Position numbers and translations under genes: made by a program. The notes beneath the pieces were generated by a model. It was not told the DNA's origin. It was given only the letters and a program-made list of their open reading frames with translations, and did not search any database. From positions 124,001 through 188,000 of the forward strand of contig NZ_PPTH01000014.1 of the NCBI RefSeq assembly GCF_002954225.1: a stretch of 64,000 bases of DNA, read 5' to 3'. The stretch's first letter is position 1. Every line of letters begins with the position of its first letter. The DNA comes from Arthrobacter ruber. GTDB lineage: Bacteria > Actinomycetota > Actinomycetes > Actinomycetales > Micrococcaceae. Below, one piece after another: positions 1-8,166 of the stretch.

Positions 1-384
1 TACCGGGTGATGGCAACGATTGCAGAACGAACCGGGAAAAGTCCGAAGTACACCGACCTGCCTGCGGTCCTCCACCCTGAACATAGCAATGTGTCGAGGG
101 AGGGCACCCCTTTCACCGATCGCTTCCGCGTGCAGGTGTGGGACGCGCCCTCCACAACGATTGTGTCTCACATCTCAAAGGACGGCCATTACTACATTCA
201 CCCAGCTCGCGATCAAGCCCGCAGCTTCACAGTCCGCGAGGCTGCGCGTCTCCAGACATTCCCCGATAACTACTTCTTTGAGGGCCCGAGGACACAGCAG
301 TTCCACCAAGTAGGCAATGCCGTACCGCCGCTGTTAGCTAAACAAATTGGCGAAGTCGTAAATGAGATGCTGGCTGATCTGTGA
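1..384 (+). CDS. DNA (cytosine-5-)-methyltransferase, C-terminal part (5' end outside window)
   Basis: The open frame enters from the left edge, so only the last 127 or so residues are present. These carry the two C-terminal hallmarks of C5 DNA methyltransferases. Motif IX is seen as [16 protein letters not shown], the segment that follows the target-recognition region, and motif X as [15 protein letters not shown], which completes the AdoMet pocket. The family transfers a methyl group to carbon 5 of cytosine in a specific site. The gene converges on the minus-strand defence operon that ends 66 bp away, so it is most simply the protecting methylase of that system. Its target cannot be read from this fragment. 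The catalytic PC and ENV motifs lie outside the window. Confidence 0.93.
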   Translation, partial: YRVMATIAERTGKSPKYTDLPAVLHPEHSNVSREGTPFTDRFRVQVWDAPSTTIVSHISKDGHYYIHPARDQARSFTVREAARLQTFPDNYFFEGPRTQQFHQVGNAVPPLLAKQIGEVVNEMLADL

Positions 385-450
385 CCGCCACCGCGAGTAG
401 AACTACAGCCGCTCCGCTGGCGGGAACCTGTTAGGACGGTCACCACAGCG

Positions 451-1188
451 CTAAGGTCGAACTTGTTCAACAAGCTCGTCAAATAAAGCATCCAATTCAT
501 GCTTGGACAACGCATCAAGCGCTGTATGCGATCGAACAGCAAGCATCTTCAGCGCAAGCTGCCGAACCAAGATAGAGCGCGAAATCGGCGCATTGCTTTG
601 CTCCACTCGCCATATGGCATCCTGCAGAGCTCGTGCTACACGTTGATCGCCGAATAAATTCGTTCGTTCCTCAATCTGGAAATAGTCATCCTCGCGCAAG
701 GGCGCACACCCTTCAGGGGCAAAAGTCAGATTGGGGCCAAAGGTATATGCCCGCCACCACAACCTGCGTACAACATTTCTTCTGTGACCGCGGAGCCTGT
801 CATTATGTCGCGAAGGAAAGCGCCAAGGACCCAATTCCGGAACAAGTATCAAAGAGACAAACGACCATACGCCATCGTTTGCCGCATCCCCGGGCACAAT
901 ACGCATCTTTTCTAGCAAGGCCGTTCCCAGAACCCTGTCAAAGCTTTGCTGAGCTTCCTGGCCCATTGCCCCGGGATACCCATAATCGACACAAATGCCC
1001 CTTATAAGGTCTTGTAGCTCGACCAGCGCTTCCTCTCGCACCGGGGTTCCTCCTACAGCAGAGAAAGTGGCTCGGCCGTGCTTGCTCGCTCCTAATTGAT
1101 GCAGCGCAGCCAGCTGACCACCTTTCACTATGTTTAACGCCTCAAGCTCGGGCGCTCCAGTTAGGCGTGGATAAAGATATGTATACAT
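451..1188 (-). CDS. Defence-operon protein, probable DUF6339 family
   Basis: A 245-residue protein of unknown activity and last gene of the minus-strand defence operon. It has no catalytic motif, signal peptide or membrane segment that I can recognise. The middle contains an Arg/Trp-rich stretch (RRNVVRRLWWRAY), and the C-terminal third looks helical and charged. It resembles the DUF6339 proteins that accompany Z1/GHKL restriction-like operons, but that is recalled resemblance rather than a search result. A longer TTG start at 1230 would overlap the upstream gene by 35 bp. I prefer the ATG at 1188 because AGGA lies five bases before it and it follows the upstream stop by a few bases. Conserved linkage suggests a role in assembly or target recognition. 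Confidence 0.7.
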   Translation of the reverse strand: MYTYLYPRLTGAPELEALNIVKGGQLAALHQLGASKHGRATFSAVGGTPVREEALVELQDLIRGICVDYGYPGAMGQEAQQSFDRVLGTALLEKMRIVPGDAANDGVWSFVSLILVPELGPWRFPSRHNDRLRGHRRNVVRRLWWRAYTFGPNLTFAPEGCAPLREDDYFQIEERTNLFGDQRVARALQDAIWRVEQSNAPISRSILVRQLALKMLAVRSHTALDALSKHELDALFDELVEQVRP

Positions 1189-1195
1189 CCGATTC

Positions 1196-2092
1196 CTAAA
1201 GTCCTCTAGCGTGAGCAATGTAGGCGTCAAAGAAACTTGGATTAGCTCGAACCAAATTGCTCAGGTGCTTCGGATTCTCGCCGGTTGGCCATAGCATCGT
1301 GATGAGGTTTGCGAGAACGGCCCCTACCGTCCCCTCGTCCCATGCTCTTTCGCCCGACGTGAGGACATCATTATGCAAAGCCGCCATGGCAAGTTGCCGC
1401 GCAACATCCACCTCCAGCTGACGTGCCAACTGCAGCGTCGCTCCGTCCCGTGACCCTTCCAATAGCTTGCGCACACCTTTATGGTTCTCATTAAGGAATA
1501 CACGGACGCTTCCTAGGAATGAAGCATCCAGATCGTCATCCTCTACCTCCACAGCCCATGGAGCATTACGGATTTCGTACCTTGTTCGCGAAAAGTCCTC
1601 ACAGTAGGTGGGGAATTGGGAGCCCTGTCCCTCGAGATACACAGACTTAGCGTCTCGCCATAGAATCTGCCCAACTTTGCTCGGCGCTGATTCGCTGATA
1701 GAACTACTCGAATAGAAAACGACGGTCGATGTAAGTGTCAGTCGACCGCCCATATCGTAGCCTTCAAGCACTGTCTCCAACTGGTGAAGACTCGGTTCGT
1801 TTCTACTACCTGCCGCCCAGATGTCGCTCCATATCGGGCGTACGACTTTTGTAGTCGACGAGCGAGCGGTAACAATTAAGCCCAAACGAGCATTCAGACC
1901 AAGCTGGCATTGAGCGACTATCGATCTATCAGAGATCTCAAAAGACCTCGAGAGGAACAACTTCGTCTGGTAGTCCCAACCTGACATCTCCTGCGGTAAT
2001 GCAACCCTCTCCACACCTTCCCTAGTATCCCACTCGCTAGGTAGAACGACATCTTCCGTGGGAAGCAGAAATGGGCGCGTTACTAGTCTCAT
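1196..2092 (-). CDS. Uncharacterised defence-operon protein
   Basis: A 298-residue protein I cannot place in a family. The ATG at 2092 overlaps the TGA of the GHKL ATPase gene in a 4-bp ATGA, which indicates translational coupling and decides this start over a longer in-frame ATG at 2140. No transmembrane segment or nuclease signature is evident. The sequence is mixed alpha/beta at the N-terminus with Ser-rich loops, and helical in the last 100 residues. By position it is an obligatory partner of the ATPase, so a GHKL-associated adaptor or substrate-recognition subunit is a reasonable guess, but nothing in the sequence proves it. Confidence 0.75.
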   Translation of the reverse strand: MRLVTRPFLLPTEDVVLPSEWDTREGVERVALPQEMSGWDYQTKLFLSRSFEISDRSIVAQCQLGLNARLGLIVTARSSTTKVVRPIWSDIWAAGSRNEPSLHQLETVLEGYDMGGRLTLTSTVVFYSSSSISESAPSKVGQILWRDAKSVYLEGQGSQFPTYCEDFSRTRYEIRNAPWAVEVEDDDLDASFLGSVRVFLNENHKGVRKLLEGSRDGATLQLARQLEVDVARQLAMAALHNDVLTSGERAWDEGTVGAVLANLITMLWPTGENPKHLSNLVRANPSFFDAYIAHARGL

Positions 2093-3957
2093 GAATCTAA
2101 TCCAACACTCGGTTCGACAGACCACACTATCGAGCTCCAAGACGAATGCTTTGCCGATATCTTTGCAAGCCGTTCCGCATCCCCAGTTAGCGTCAGCGTC
2201 CCCGCAGCAGATTTAATCTCTGCCGTCGCGTCCGGCGCAGATACATGTACCAGCGACAAAGCAGGATCCAAGTCGTGCGCAATGGACGAGTCGTCAAGAG
2301 CAACTCCCACTGCGATATCAATATTTGTCACCGCACGGTCCTTCAAAGGCACTATCCGAAAGATCACCGTTGACATGACTACGTCGCCCTCGACGGTAAT
2401 CTCGCTCTTCTCATAAGCTATCTCTGGCGAGCTAGGTCGACGCGCTCTACTTTTTCCATTTCGACCGCGTCGTTCAGGCATCCCTGGGCCCGACGCTGCC
2501 AGCCCAAGGACTAGTGAGCTGAGGGAAATGGCTACCTCTGCTGTGCTCAACCCGCCGGACGCTTCCTCGGGAACGAGGGGATTCCACCGGGAACTAATTG
2601 ATTGGTGAATGTCACGCAAAGACTTCCTGACGATGCCTCGATCCGACGTCTTTGTCACATAGTCGGGAATCCAAGCATCGTGAGTGGGCGGTTCAGCTGC
2701 AGCGAAGACTGAGTCGTACTCATCTCGCACTTTGAAAACCGCTGCCCACTGAAGATCGGGATCCGGAGCGACAGGTCCGGCCGAATATTCAACAACGAGG
2801 TCTGGAGAGCGAAGTAGCACTACGTGATTGACTGCGCCCAACGGCAGAGGGCGAGCAGGTAGCGGAGCGTTTGGGTCAGAAGGGTTAGATCCGTCGTCAA
2901 CTTTGTAGTCATGATACTGACGCACATAAGGAACCACCGCGAGATCGCCAATGTTCAGCTTTGGTCGTTGGCGACGACCAACAACATCCAGCGTGCCGCC
3001 CAGTACGACTTCACCTCCTGGCGACGTTGACTGATCTCGGATCATTGCATAGGCGTTGCGAAAACGATCGAGCGGGGGACGATCTTCGATCTTTGGAATA
3101 CTAACTCTACGGCCTTCCAAAAGGAGGGAAAACTGCATTGCAGAACTCGCGCCATCCGCAAACTTTGGCCAAAGGTGCCATAGGATGGACTCAGCGATGA
3201 AATTCATGGCTTGGCCGGGAGACCTAGTGCCTAAATCAGGCGCTAAAATCAATATATTCGTGCCGAATTCGTCACCATCAAAAGGCATCATTCCAAGTTG
3301 ATATGCAATATCCCTTGCCTCGGCGCCTTCGATTGGCAAGGGATTGCCAACGATTGAGTGACCCCACCAGTGTCTTCCCGTGAAATTCACTCGGCTGTCA
3401 TTGAACTGGTCGCCTATCGTGGCAAATATAAGACGCTCCACAGCGCATCCGTCGACGAGGGACTTCGAATGTACAACAATCGAATTTATTCTCGATACGA
3501 CATATGAGATAGTCTTTCCAAACCCATAAGTTCCACCGGATCCTGCTTGGGTGTTTGGCTTACCCACATTCAGAACGAAATCCACCCAGTCATAGACCTC
3601 TTCTGGACTGGCGAGATCCGCTTGCGGGGGGCCCCCCAAGCCCCTTGTGCCGCGGTCGCTAATCTCTAAACTCAGCGATCCGGAATCGGCCAACCAGCTC
3701 ACTAAGTCCAAGCCGGGCACGTTTGCCTTCGAAAAGATCTCCGAGAACTTACGCCGTGCAACATCACCGATTGAAGATAAGGCAAGTGTATACTCGACCG
3801 CCTGGCCCTCGATCCGGGCATCCCAGCTATTCTGAGCCGTCTCTCGTACGAGAACTGTGAGCGGGTCAAGCGACGGCCGCCCCAATAGTTTGTAGAAGCC
3901 ATCCGCCGCTAGTCCTCCACTGGGAGAGTAGCGCTCCTGCACCCAAGCACCTGTCAC
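2089..3957 (-). CDS. GHKL (MutL/MORC-like) ATPase of a restriction-like system
   Basis: A 622-residue protein with an N-terminal GHKL ATPase domain. The N box is RETAQNSWDA (E39, N43), the DxG-type motif is SDRGTRGLGG (near D101), and the glycine-rich lid GSGGTYGFGK spans residues 140-148. GHKL enzymes such as MutL, Hsp90 and MORC dimerise on ATP binding and act as clamps on DNA or protein partners. Comparative genomics by the Aravind group linked prokaryotic ATPases of this kind to restriction-modification operons with Z1 helicases. The C-terminal half (from about residue 330) has no recognised domain and includes a basic patch near residue 500. The GTG start overlaps the preceding stop (GTGA) and its own stop overlaps the next ATG, so the gene is coupled on both sides. 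Confidence 0.88.
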   Translation of the reverse strand: MTGAWVQERYSPSGGLAADGFYKLLGRPSLDPLTVLVRETAQNSWDARIEGQAVEYTLALSSIGDVARRKFSEIFSKANVPGLDLVSWLADSGSLSLEISDRGTRGLGGPPQADLASPEEVYDWVDFVLNVGKPNTQAGSGGTYGFGKTISYVVSRINSIVVHSKSLVDGCAVERLIFATIGDQFNDSRVNFTGRHWWGHSIVGNPLPIEGAEARDIAYQLGMMPFDGDEFGTNILILAPDLGTRSPGQAMNFIAESILWHLWPKFADGASSAMQFSLLLEGRRVSIPKIEDRPPLDRFRNAYAMIRDQSTSPGGEVVLGGTLDVVGRRQRPKLNIGDLAVVPYVRQYHDYKVDDGSNPSDPNAPLPARPLPLGAVNHVVLLRSPDLVVEYSAGPVAPDPDLQWAAVFKVRDEYDSVFAAAEPPTHDAWIPDYVTKTSDRGIVRKSLRDIHQSISSRWNPLVPEEASGGLSTAEVAISLSSLVLGLAASGPGMPERRGRNGKSRARRPSSPEIAYEKSEITVEGDVVMSTVIFRIVPLKDRAVTNIDIAVGVALDDSSIAHDLDPALSLVHVSAPDATAEIKSAAGTLTLTGDAERLAKISAKHSSWSSIVWSVEPSVGLDS

Positions 3958-4955
3958 AACGCGACCTCCGCTAAATGTGAGAAAAGCGTGGTCTTAGCGG
4001 AATCGTCAAGTTGCGAGTCACCACTCGCACTGAGGTCGATGAAGTAACTAAGCCCATAGGTTCCTGCTGGCACTGACTGGGCCACAAATGATCGAGGTAT
4101 GATCCGAGGAAAAACATCGCCGTCAACTCGATAGATGCCGTGCTCGACAACCTTGTACTTGAAAGACGCATAGTCTTCTTCCATCGCTGGGTTGTACCCG
4201 GCACGGCGAAGTAGCGCCTTCATAATCGCCCTATCTGCACCAATTTCAAGTGCTTCCTGTACTGCCATCGGCACCGATTTCCCGCCAATCGATGGTTCGA
4301 ATCGATACCAAGCGAGGTACAAACTTCCCTCCTCTGGGGCACACAGTTGCAGTGCCCCACTGACCTTCGCGCGGCGGCCCTCACGGGTGAAAGTCGATTT
4401 CACCTCCAACGCGTCCTCACCGCAACGGAAGTCGTGCTGACTATTCAAGGGACCCGTCCAATATCCCAGCGACCTCGGAGCTCCGACCGACAGCAACTGT
4501 GTTAGAACGGCCAACTCACCCAGCAGCCCAATCTGCTTCTCGGCAGTCAACAGTTGGGGGGAAACTTTCTCGGCCAACAACTCGCGCCAAGCGTAGTAGG
4601 TGTCGTCAAGAGCAGCTGAGATCGGTCCCGTGCTTGGCAATTCCCGAGTGACTGCTTCGACAAAGAGGGCAAAAATGTCCTCGAGTACTGGACGAGTACA
4701 AAAAACAGAAGCGAACTGCTGCCCTTCTATCACCGTCTGATTAATACGAACCGCAGCTCCATCGTGCTTCTGAATTATGTCGCTAGCAGTTAGTGGAATT
4801 AGCAAACCCATAAGACCTTCGGAGTCAATGGCGGCGCGCACAGCTCCAGCTTGCACGCGGGCTTCGATATCAACCCACTGGAAGTCGTATGCAACTCCGG
4901 CTTTCTCAATTCCCAGCACCGACCAGACGGTCTGAATACCAACGTCAGTCTGCAT
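3954..4955 (-). CDS. PD-(D/E)XK family nuclease (DUF4420-like)
   Basis: A 333-residue protein with a C-terminal PD-(D/E)XK fold. Helix glutamate E147 lies in GLLGELAVL. D175 lies in SQHDFRCG. E184 and K186 lie in DALEVKSTF, which is the E-x-K signature followed by the usual Thr/Ser. These residues would bind Mg2+ and cut phosphodiester bonds. DUF4420 proteins are annotated as putative PD-(D/E)XK members and occur beside Z1 and GHKL proteins. The start overlaps the end of the Z1 gene by 11 bp and its stop overlaps the GHKL start by 4 bp. In this operon it is the likely effector that cuts unmethylated or otherwise recognised DNA. Confidence 0.85.
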   Translation of the reverse strand: MQTDVGIQTVWSVLGIEKAGVAYDFQWVDIEARVQAGAVRAAIDSEGLMGLLIPLTASDIIQKHDGAAVRINQTVIEGQQFASVFCTRPVLEDIFALFVEAVTRELPSTGPISAALDDTYYAWRELLAEKVSPQLLTAEKQIGLLGELAVLTQLLSVGAPRSLGYWTGPLNSQHDFRCGEDALEVKSTFTREGRRAKVSGALQLCAPEEGSLYLAWYRFEPSIGGKSVPMAVQEALEIGADRAIMKALLRRAGYNPAMEEDYASFKYKVVEHGIYRVDGDVFPRIIPRSFVAQSVPAGTYGLSYFIDLSASGDSQLDDSAKTTLFSHLAEVAL

Positions 4956-7578
4956 CGAGATTCAACTCATTGTGAGAGCCCTCAGTATCTTCGTATACAT
5001 AATCTTCGTCTAGCTCGTCGTTTGACCCAGCGTTCGCCGTAACCCGGCTGAGGTCGACTTGCACCATGTCCTTCGGCTCTGAATCGGGAGCGGCCGCTGG
5101 GAGACTCAGACCAAGCCCTATCTGGTGTTCGACGGCATCCAACGGTTCCCGCGCCTTCGAAGATGACTCCGGAACGGAATCTTTCGAGATTGGGTATATG
5201 AGGAGTAAGGGAACGGCGCATTCGTTGCGCATTTCCCTGGCATTCTTCTGGGCGCCGATCTCACTTGCGTTCGGCATGTCGAGAATGAGATCCGCGGGAG
5301 ACATCAAAGCCTTGATGTAGGCCGTACTCTCGTCCGACCCATTTTTCAGTCGAGCACGATTGATCAGGTTGTAGTCTGCTCCGTTCAAAGAGACAGTACC
5401 GAGGCTCTGCGAGTTTCGTTGAAGCCCCGCTACGGCCACGTTCCACTCGAGAAGTGACCCAAAAGCATTTTGTTCCTTGATGTAGCCCAGCAGCGTGTCA
5501 TCCGACATTTCGCTGCTCGGGTGAAATTCATATTCTTCCAGGAATGCTGATATCACGTCTACAGGAACTTTATTTACTAAGAGTGAAGCCCTACCGTCCC
5601 TGTTCGGGTACCCATACTTGAGTGCATCCCGCAACAGGAGATCGGTGGCGCGCCGGTTATGGAGCGCAATTTCTGCATTCCGATGGCTGAAATGAATGGT
5701 TTGCGGTCGCTGCTCGCTGTAGGATGAGGTTGCCCTGACGGCATAATACATCTTCAGCGCTGACGTAATCTTCAACTTCGGGTGAAGTTGAATGCGCACC
5801 GCGAGCTCGCGAGGAGTAGCAACTCCGCCAGAATACCGCGATATGTCAGATCTGATGGAATACTCGACATCCGAAAGAAACTCGAAGTCCGACGCCAGAT
5901 CTTTCGAAGTCCAGATTCGCGGCAAGTCTGCATATCCGGGCCTGTATCCGAACCAGCGTCCCATTTGGAGCGTACTATCATAATTCCGACTCTCTCGAAG
6001 GAAGAAGGAGGACACCAGCCCTTCTAAGGTAAGGCCACGCGAAAGGGTGTTTCCTCCAATCGCTATAACCGTGGCCGGATCCGCGGTGTAAAGGAGTCTC
6101 TCGCTGGAGGAACCGTTATCTGCGAGTACATGGATTCTGCTCAGCACGCCGGTCACGCCCGTAGACATCTCTTCGAAAGACACAGGCGCTAGACCGTGAC
6201 GTGATGCTGGCTCCGCTTCTATCTCGGTCTCCCACTGAGCGCGCCAGGGCTGCACATTTCCAGAGGCCCACTCTGTGCTCAAGCTGCGAACAAACTTTTG
6301 AATTACAGGGATCATGTCCAGTTGCGGCTGTACACGCATTGTGGTGTGAATCAGCATGCTCGAATGGTCAGCGTGTCCCTGCCGAAAGCGTCGAGCGGCT
6401 GTCGCCATGATGAACCAGCGAACGGCGTCAGCTAGTGATTTAGTAACCAGAGGAGTGTACGGTTGCTTAGCTTTCACTTTGTAAGCGCCAGCTTCTTCCC
6501 AGCTGATATGACGGATCATATCGTGTGGCTGCTGGTCGGCGGTTGCATTCTCTTCAGGGACTGCCGCCCCAAACAGCTCTTCTGCGCCGAAGTATCCCGC
6601 AGGGCGCGGGAGTGAGTAAATAAAGCTCCGTGGGTAGATACCGAAGGGGTCAGCGGGGTTAGATAGGATGTTCGCAAAGGGCGTAGCGGTATAGCCAAGA
6701 TAGGCCACTTTGGGAAACTTAAGCAATTCTACTATTTTTTCATGTATCTTGGTTCGATCTAGGTCTGGGTTCTTTGAGGAATTTGGGGTTGCTTGGTCTG
6801 CCTCATCGTCTATGATGAGGATTGGGCAATTGGCCAAGCCGCCAGACTCGTTAGCCTTTGTCAGCCAGGTGAGCAGATTGGATAACCTAGTGACATTTTT
6901 CTTCACTACCGCAAGAAGGCGGAGCTGAGATCCAGCGAGCATTGGCAGGCCCTGCACCGGATTCCCGAAGTCTGCGAACTCAGTTGTTAATGTGGCCCAA
7001 TCCACTGGGTTCAAACGTGTAATTTGATTTTCGAGCCGCTGCTGTGTTTGGCGCCTTAGAGAATTGTGCACTCCAGAGAGAACGATGAAAAGACGGTAGC
7101 CAGCATCGGCTGCCTTAGTAATCGTTGCGGTAAAGTTTGCCGTCTTACCGGACTGTACGTATCCGAGTACCAGCCCACGCGTCGTTATCCTGTCGCTCGT
7201 GGGGTTTCCAAGCCGACTCAGCACGTCAGTCGATGTTTTGTCGAGGGACGGAACGGCGGGCGCCCAGCGCTGGTCCGCTTCGAGTGACGTGCGCAGGGCT
7301 GGCCAAAATTTGTCTCCTTCCTGTGGTCCGGTGTACCAAGGATCCTCTTTGCCGTTTGCATCGAATACGGTAGGCCCGCCGTGGGTCTGTATCTTTGCTG
7401 CAATCTCCAAGTGCTTCGCGACAACTTCGTCAATGAGGTCTTCGTCCCGAGTGATCTTTTTCAGCAGGTTCGCCGCCTGCTGAACGGTTTTTTGCTGACC
7501 AGTCATCATGCTGTGAAGCTGCTCGAGGCAAACCTCATGCTGATCGCTCCAAGCGGAAGTTGTATCTGACATCATCAT
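4945..7578 (-). CDS. Z1 domain superfamily II helicase/ATPase
   Basis: An 877-residue protein and first gene of the defence operon. Helicase motifs are clear: Walker A GYVQSGKTA near residue 145, Walker B IIDDEADQ near 258, motif III GYTATPFAN near 300, and a second RecA-like domain with the Z1 signature GGNTLSRGLTLEG near 515 and GRWFGYRPGY near 542. Z1 proteins are DEAD-type ATPases associated with restriction-like operons and probably translocate on DNA for the coupled nuclease. Three consecutive ATG codons occur at 7578, 7575 and 7572 after GGGG. The third has the best spacing from that sequence, so the true start may be 7572. The C-terminal tail is acidic. Base composition is more A/T-rich than the rest of the window, consistent with acquisition. 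Confidence 0.9.
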   Translation of the reverse strand: MMMSDTTSAWSDQHEVCLEQLHSMMTGQQKTVQQAANLLKKITRDEDLIDEVVAKHLEIAAKIQTHGGPTVFDANGKEDPWYTGPQEGDKFWPALRTSLEADQRWAPAVPSLDKTSTDVLSRLGNPTSDRITTRGLVLGYVQSGKTANFTATITKAADAGYRLFIVLSGVHNSLRRQTQQRLENQITRLNPVDWATLTTEFADFGNPVQGLPMLAGSQLRLLAVVKKNVTRLSNLLTWLTKANESGGLANCPILIIDDEADQATPNSSKNPDLDRTKIHEKIVELLKFPKVAYLGYTATPFANILSNPADPFGIYPRSFIYSLPRPAGYFGAEELFGAAVPEENATADQQPHDMIRHISWEEAGAYKVKAKQPYTPLVTKSLADAVRWFIMATAARRFRQGHADHSSMLIHTTMRVQPQLDMIPVIQKFVRSLSTEWASGNVQPWRAQWETEIEAEPASRHGLAPVSFEEMSTGVTGVLSRIHVLADNGSSSERLLYTADPATVIAIGGNTLSRGLTLEGLVSSFFLRESRNYDSTLQMGRWFGYRPGYADLPRIWTSKDLASDFEFLSDVEYSIRSDISRYSGGVATPRELAVRIQLHPKLKITSALKMYYAVRATSSYSEQRPQTIHFSHRNAEIALHNRRATDLLLRDALKYGYPNRDGRASLLVNKVPVDVISAFLEEYEFHPSSEMSDDTLLGYIKEQNAFGSLLEWNVAVAGLQRNSQSLGTVSLNGADYNLINRARLKNGSDESTAYIKALMSPADLILDMPNASEIGAQKNAREMRNECAVPLLLIYPISKDSVPESSSKAREPLDAVEHQIGLGLSLPAAAPDSEPKDMVQVDLSRVTANAGSNDELDEDYVYEDTEGSHNELNLDAD

Positions 7579-7590
7579 CCCCAATATTGC

Positions 7591-7603
7591 TAGTCAGTGA
7601 CTA
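7591..7603. promoter_or_regulatory. Inverted repeat upstream of the Z1 operon, candidate operator
   Basis: TAGTCAGTGACTA is a perfect 6-bp inverted repeat around one central base, 13 bp upstream of the first ATG of the defence operon. Its position fits an operator or a promoter-overlapping site that controls nuclease expression. No controller protein is visible in the window. Confidence 0.45.
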
Positions 7604-8072
7604 CCGAGGTCCTCCCACGGCTAATCCCTGAAATCCTAACCGATGACCCGGTGCGCCGTGAGGATGCAGTGTTGGCGAGCTGCCAGCCCACTACCTGCGC
7701 CACTTACTCTCAGATCCAATCCGAGCATTCAGTCCATTCATCTGAACAATACCGCGCACGAAGTCGGTACAGTTTGTGCAGGCTCAGCGATAGTCGGCTC
7801 GGGATTTACAGGGCCGATCTGCCCCCGCCAGGTTGAGGTCCGAGCGGCTGGGTTGTATGTCTGCTTCTAAACCACGGTCATCTGTATGACGGCGAACCTA
7901 CAGCATGCATAGCTGGCCTGTCCCGAACGGCATCCTAGTCCGTAACGCGAGACTGCTCAGTAGCGCCCGTTCCGAGTCGCGTCCTGTCCCCCGCGCGCTT
8001 GGCACGGGGAACGAGCTTGGGCGCCAGAACTCATGGCAGCGGGGCGATAGGACGGAGGATCGGATAGTCCTC
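7604..8072. other. Gene-free junction between the A/T-richer island and the high-GC backbone
   Basis: About 470 bp with no convincing coding sequence on either strand. The short open frames here lack ribosome binding sites, codon bias and recognisable domains. No integrase, tRNA or direct repeat marking an attachment site could be seen. Composition shifts across this stretch from the A/T-richer defence operon to G/C-rich sequence, so it probably contains the right boundary of the acquired segment. Confidence 0.5.
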
Positions 8073-8088
8073 ATCCTTATATAAGGAT
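8073..8088. promoter_or_regulatory. Perfect 16-bp palindrome ATCCTTATATAAGGAT
   Basis: A perfect, A/T-centred 16-bp palindrome in otherwise G/C-rich DNA, about 80 bp upstream of the decayed permease gene. It could be a relict operator with an overlapping -10-like TATAAG, or a recombination-associated sequence. It has no counterpart upstream of the intact permease at 14.5 kb. Confidence 0.35.
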
Positions 8089-8166
8089 TGCACTGCCCCA
8101 CCCTTGGCACATCGTGTCCCCACTAGTTGCATGCACCCCTCCGTCCGCACAGAAAGAAGATTCGCC

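Noticed and set aside
381-442. Terminator between the methylase and the converging operon
   Set aside because: The GTGACCG/CGGTCAC arms are only 7 bp with a loop of nearly 50 bases; too weak to call.
7591-7603. Restriction-modification controller (C-box) site
   Set aside because: C-boxes read GACT followed by AGTC; here the order is reversed and no C protein gene is present.
7597-7870. Two short plus-strand frames in the junction after the defence operon
   Set aside because: No ribosome binding site, no family resemblance and inconsistent codon use.
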